From positions 248,001 to 312,000 of the forward strand of contig NZ_JPWH01000002.1 in assembly GCF_003326755.1 (NCBI RefSeq): DNA of 64,000 nucleotides. The letters are read 5' to 3'. The notes below the pieces were generated by a model. It saw nothing but the letters and a program-made list of their open reading frames with translations. It made no database searches and was not told where the DNA came from. Every line of letters starts with the position of its first letter. Position 1 is the stretch's first letter. Shown here in pieces: positions 63,994-64,000 of the stretch. Origin of the DNA: Thalassospira profundimaris. Lineage in GTDB: Bacteria > Pseudomonadota > Alphaproteobacteria > Rhodospirillales > Thalassospiraceae. Position numbers and translations under genes: made by a program.

Positions 63994-64000
63994 CGGGTCC

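Noticed and set aside
1-64000. CRISPR array, rRNA genes, insertion sequences
   Set aside because: No regularly spaced repeats, rRNA-like sequence, transposase or terminal inverted repeats were found on either strand.

Overview
The window is a bacterial chromosome segment, most likely from a Rhodospirillales-type alphaproteobacterium (Thalassospira-like by overall impression; the genus is an inference). Supporting signs are the ThiS-ThiG fusion, an SPY rather than SPF motif in release factor 2, an RNase E with a large acidic/basic insert in its S1 domain, a small DUF1127 protein, a DUF455 protein, an isc operon that starts with cysE and carries two cysteine desulfurases, and GC-rich codon use. 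Nearly all of it is ordinary, densely packed core genome. One stretch (about 57.4-60.07 kb) is clearly AT-richer and foreign in style.

Layout. 1-1571 (minus): aroQ-accB-accC operon, accC cut by the window edge. 1816-2811 (plus): thiSG fusion. 2923-6002 (minus): DsbA-like oxidoreductase, an unrecognised lipoprotein, a BepA-like M48 protease. 5971-8599 (plus): a gamma-glutamyltransferase-like lipoprotein lacking its nucleophile, then a PLP aminotransferase. 8647-10233: YdcZ-type transporter and GNAT acetyltransferase, divergent from an XRE-cupin regulator. 10381-13497 (minus): rne. 14248-21367 (plus): peptidoglycan amidase, PBP1A, PhoD phosphatase and prfB with its programmed +1 frameshift. 21663-26466 (plus): YjiH-type membrane protein, then a MarR-EmrA-EmrB efflux operon. 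26951-30101 (plus): a small unknown protein, an Ada-AlkA fusion overlapping ogt (alkylation repair), and a GST. 30189-33460: alcohol dehydrogenase, LysR, EamA transporter. 33650-39082 (minus): DUF455, a degenerate HPt-receiver protein, bcp, glnE. 39328-43122 (plus): giant AsmA/YhdP-like protein. 43200-46510: tyrS, anmK, a hydrolase.

46755-56970 (plus) is a sulfur and Fe-S block: cysE makes the cysteine precursor, iscR is the sensor-regulator, two cysteine desulfurases release sulfur, iscU is the scaffold, iscA the carrier, hscB/hscA the co-chaperone/chaperone, fdx the electron donor and iscX the modulator. tenA (thiamine salvage) and mnmA (tRNA 2-thiolation, a consumer of IscS sulfur) follow, then a tRNA(CAU). 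The promoter region before cysE carries a 25-bp sequence resembling an IscR type-1 site and a weaker second one.

57.4-60.07 kb, directly after the tRNA terminator, holds two AT-rich genes: a ParB/Srx-domain protein and a D12-class DNA adenine methylase. This pair looks like a small accessory, possibly defensive, module and is the best candidate here for an undescribed system. The last 4 kb returns to core-like genes: a small unknown, AraC regulator divergent from an SDR/epimerase, LysR divergent from a DUF1127 protein, and a short PhnA-domain protein.
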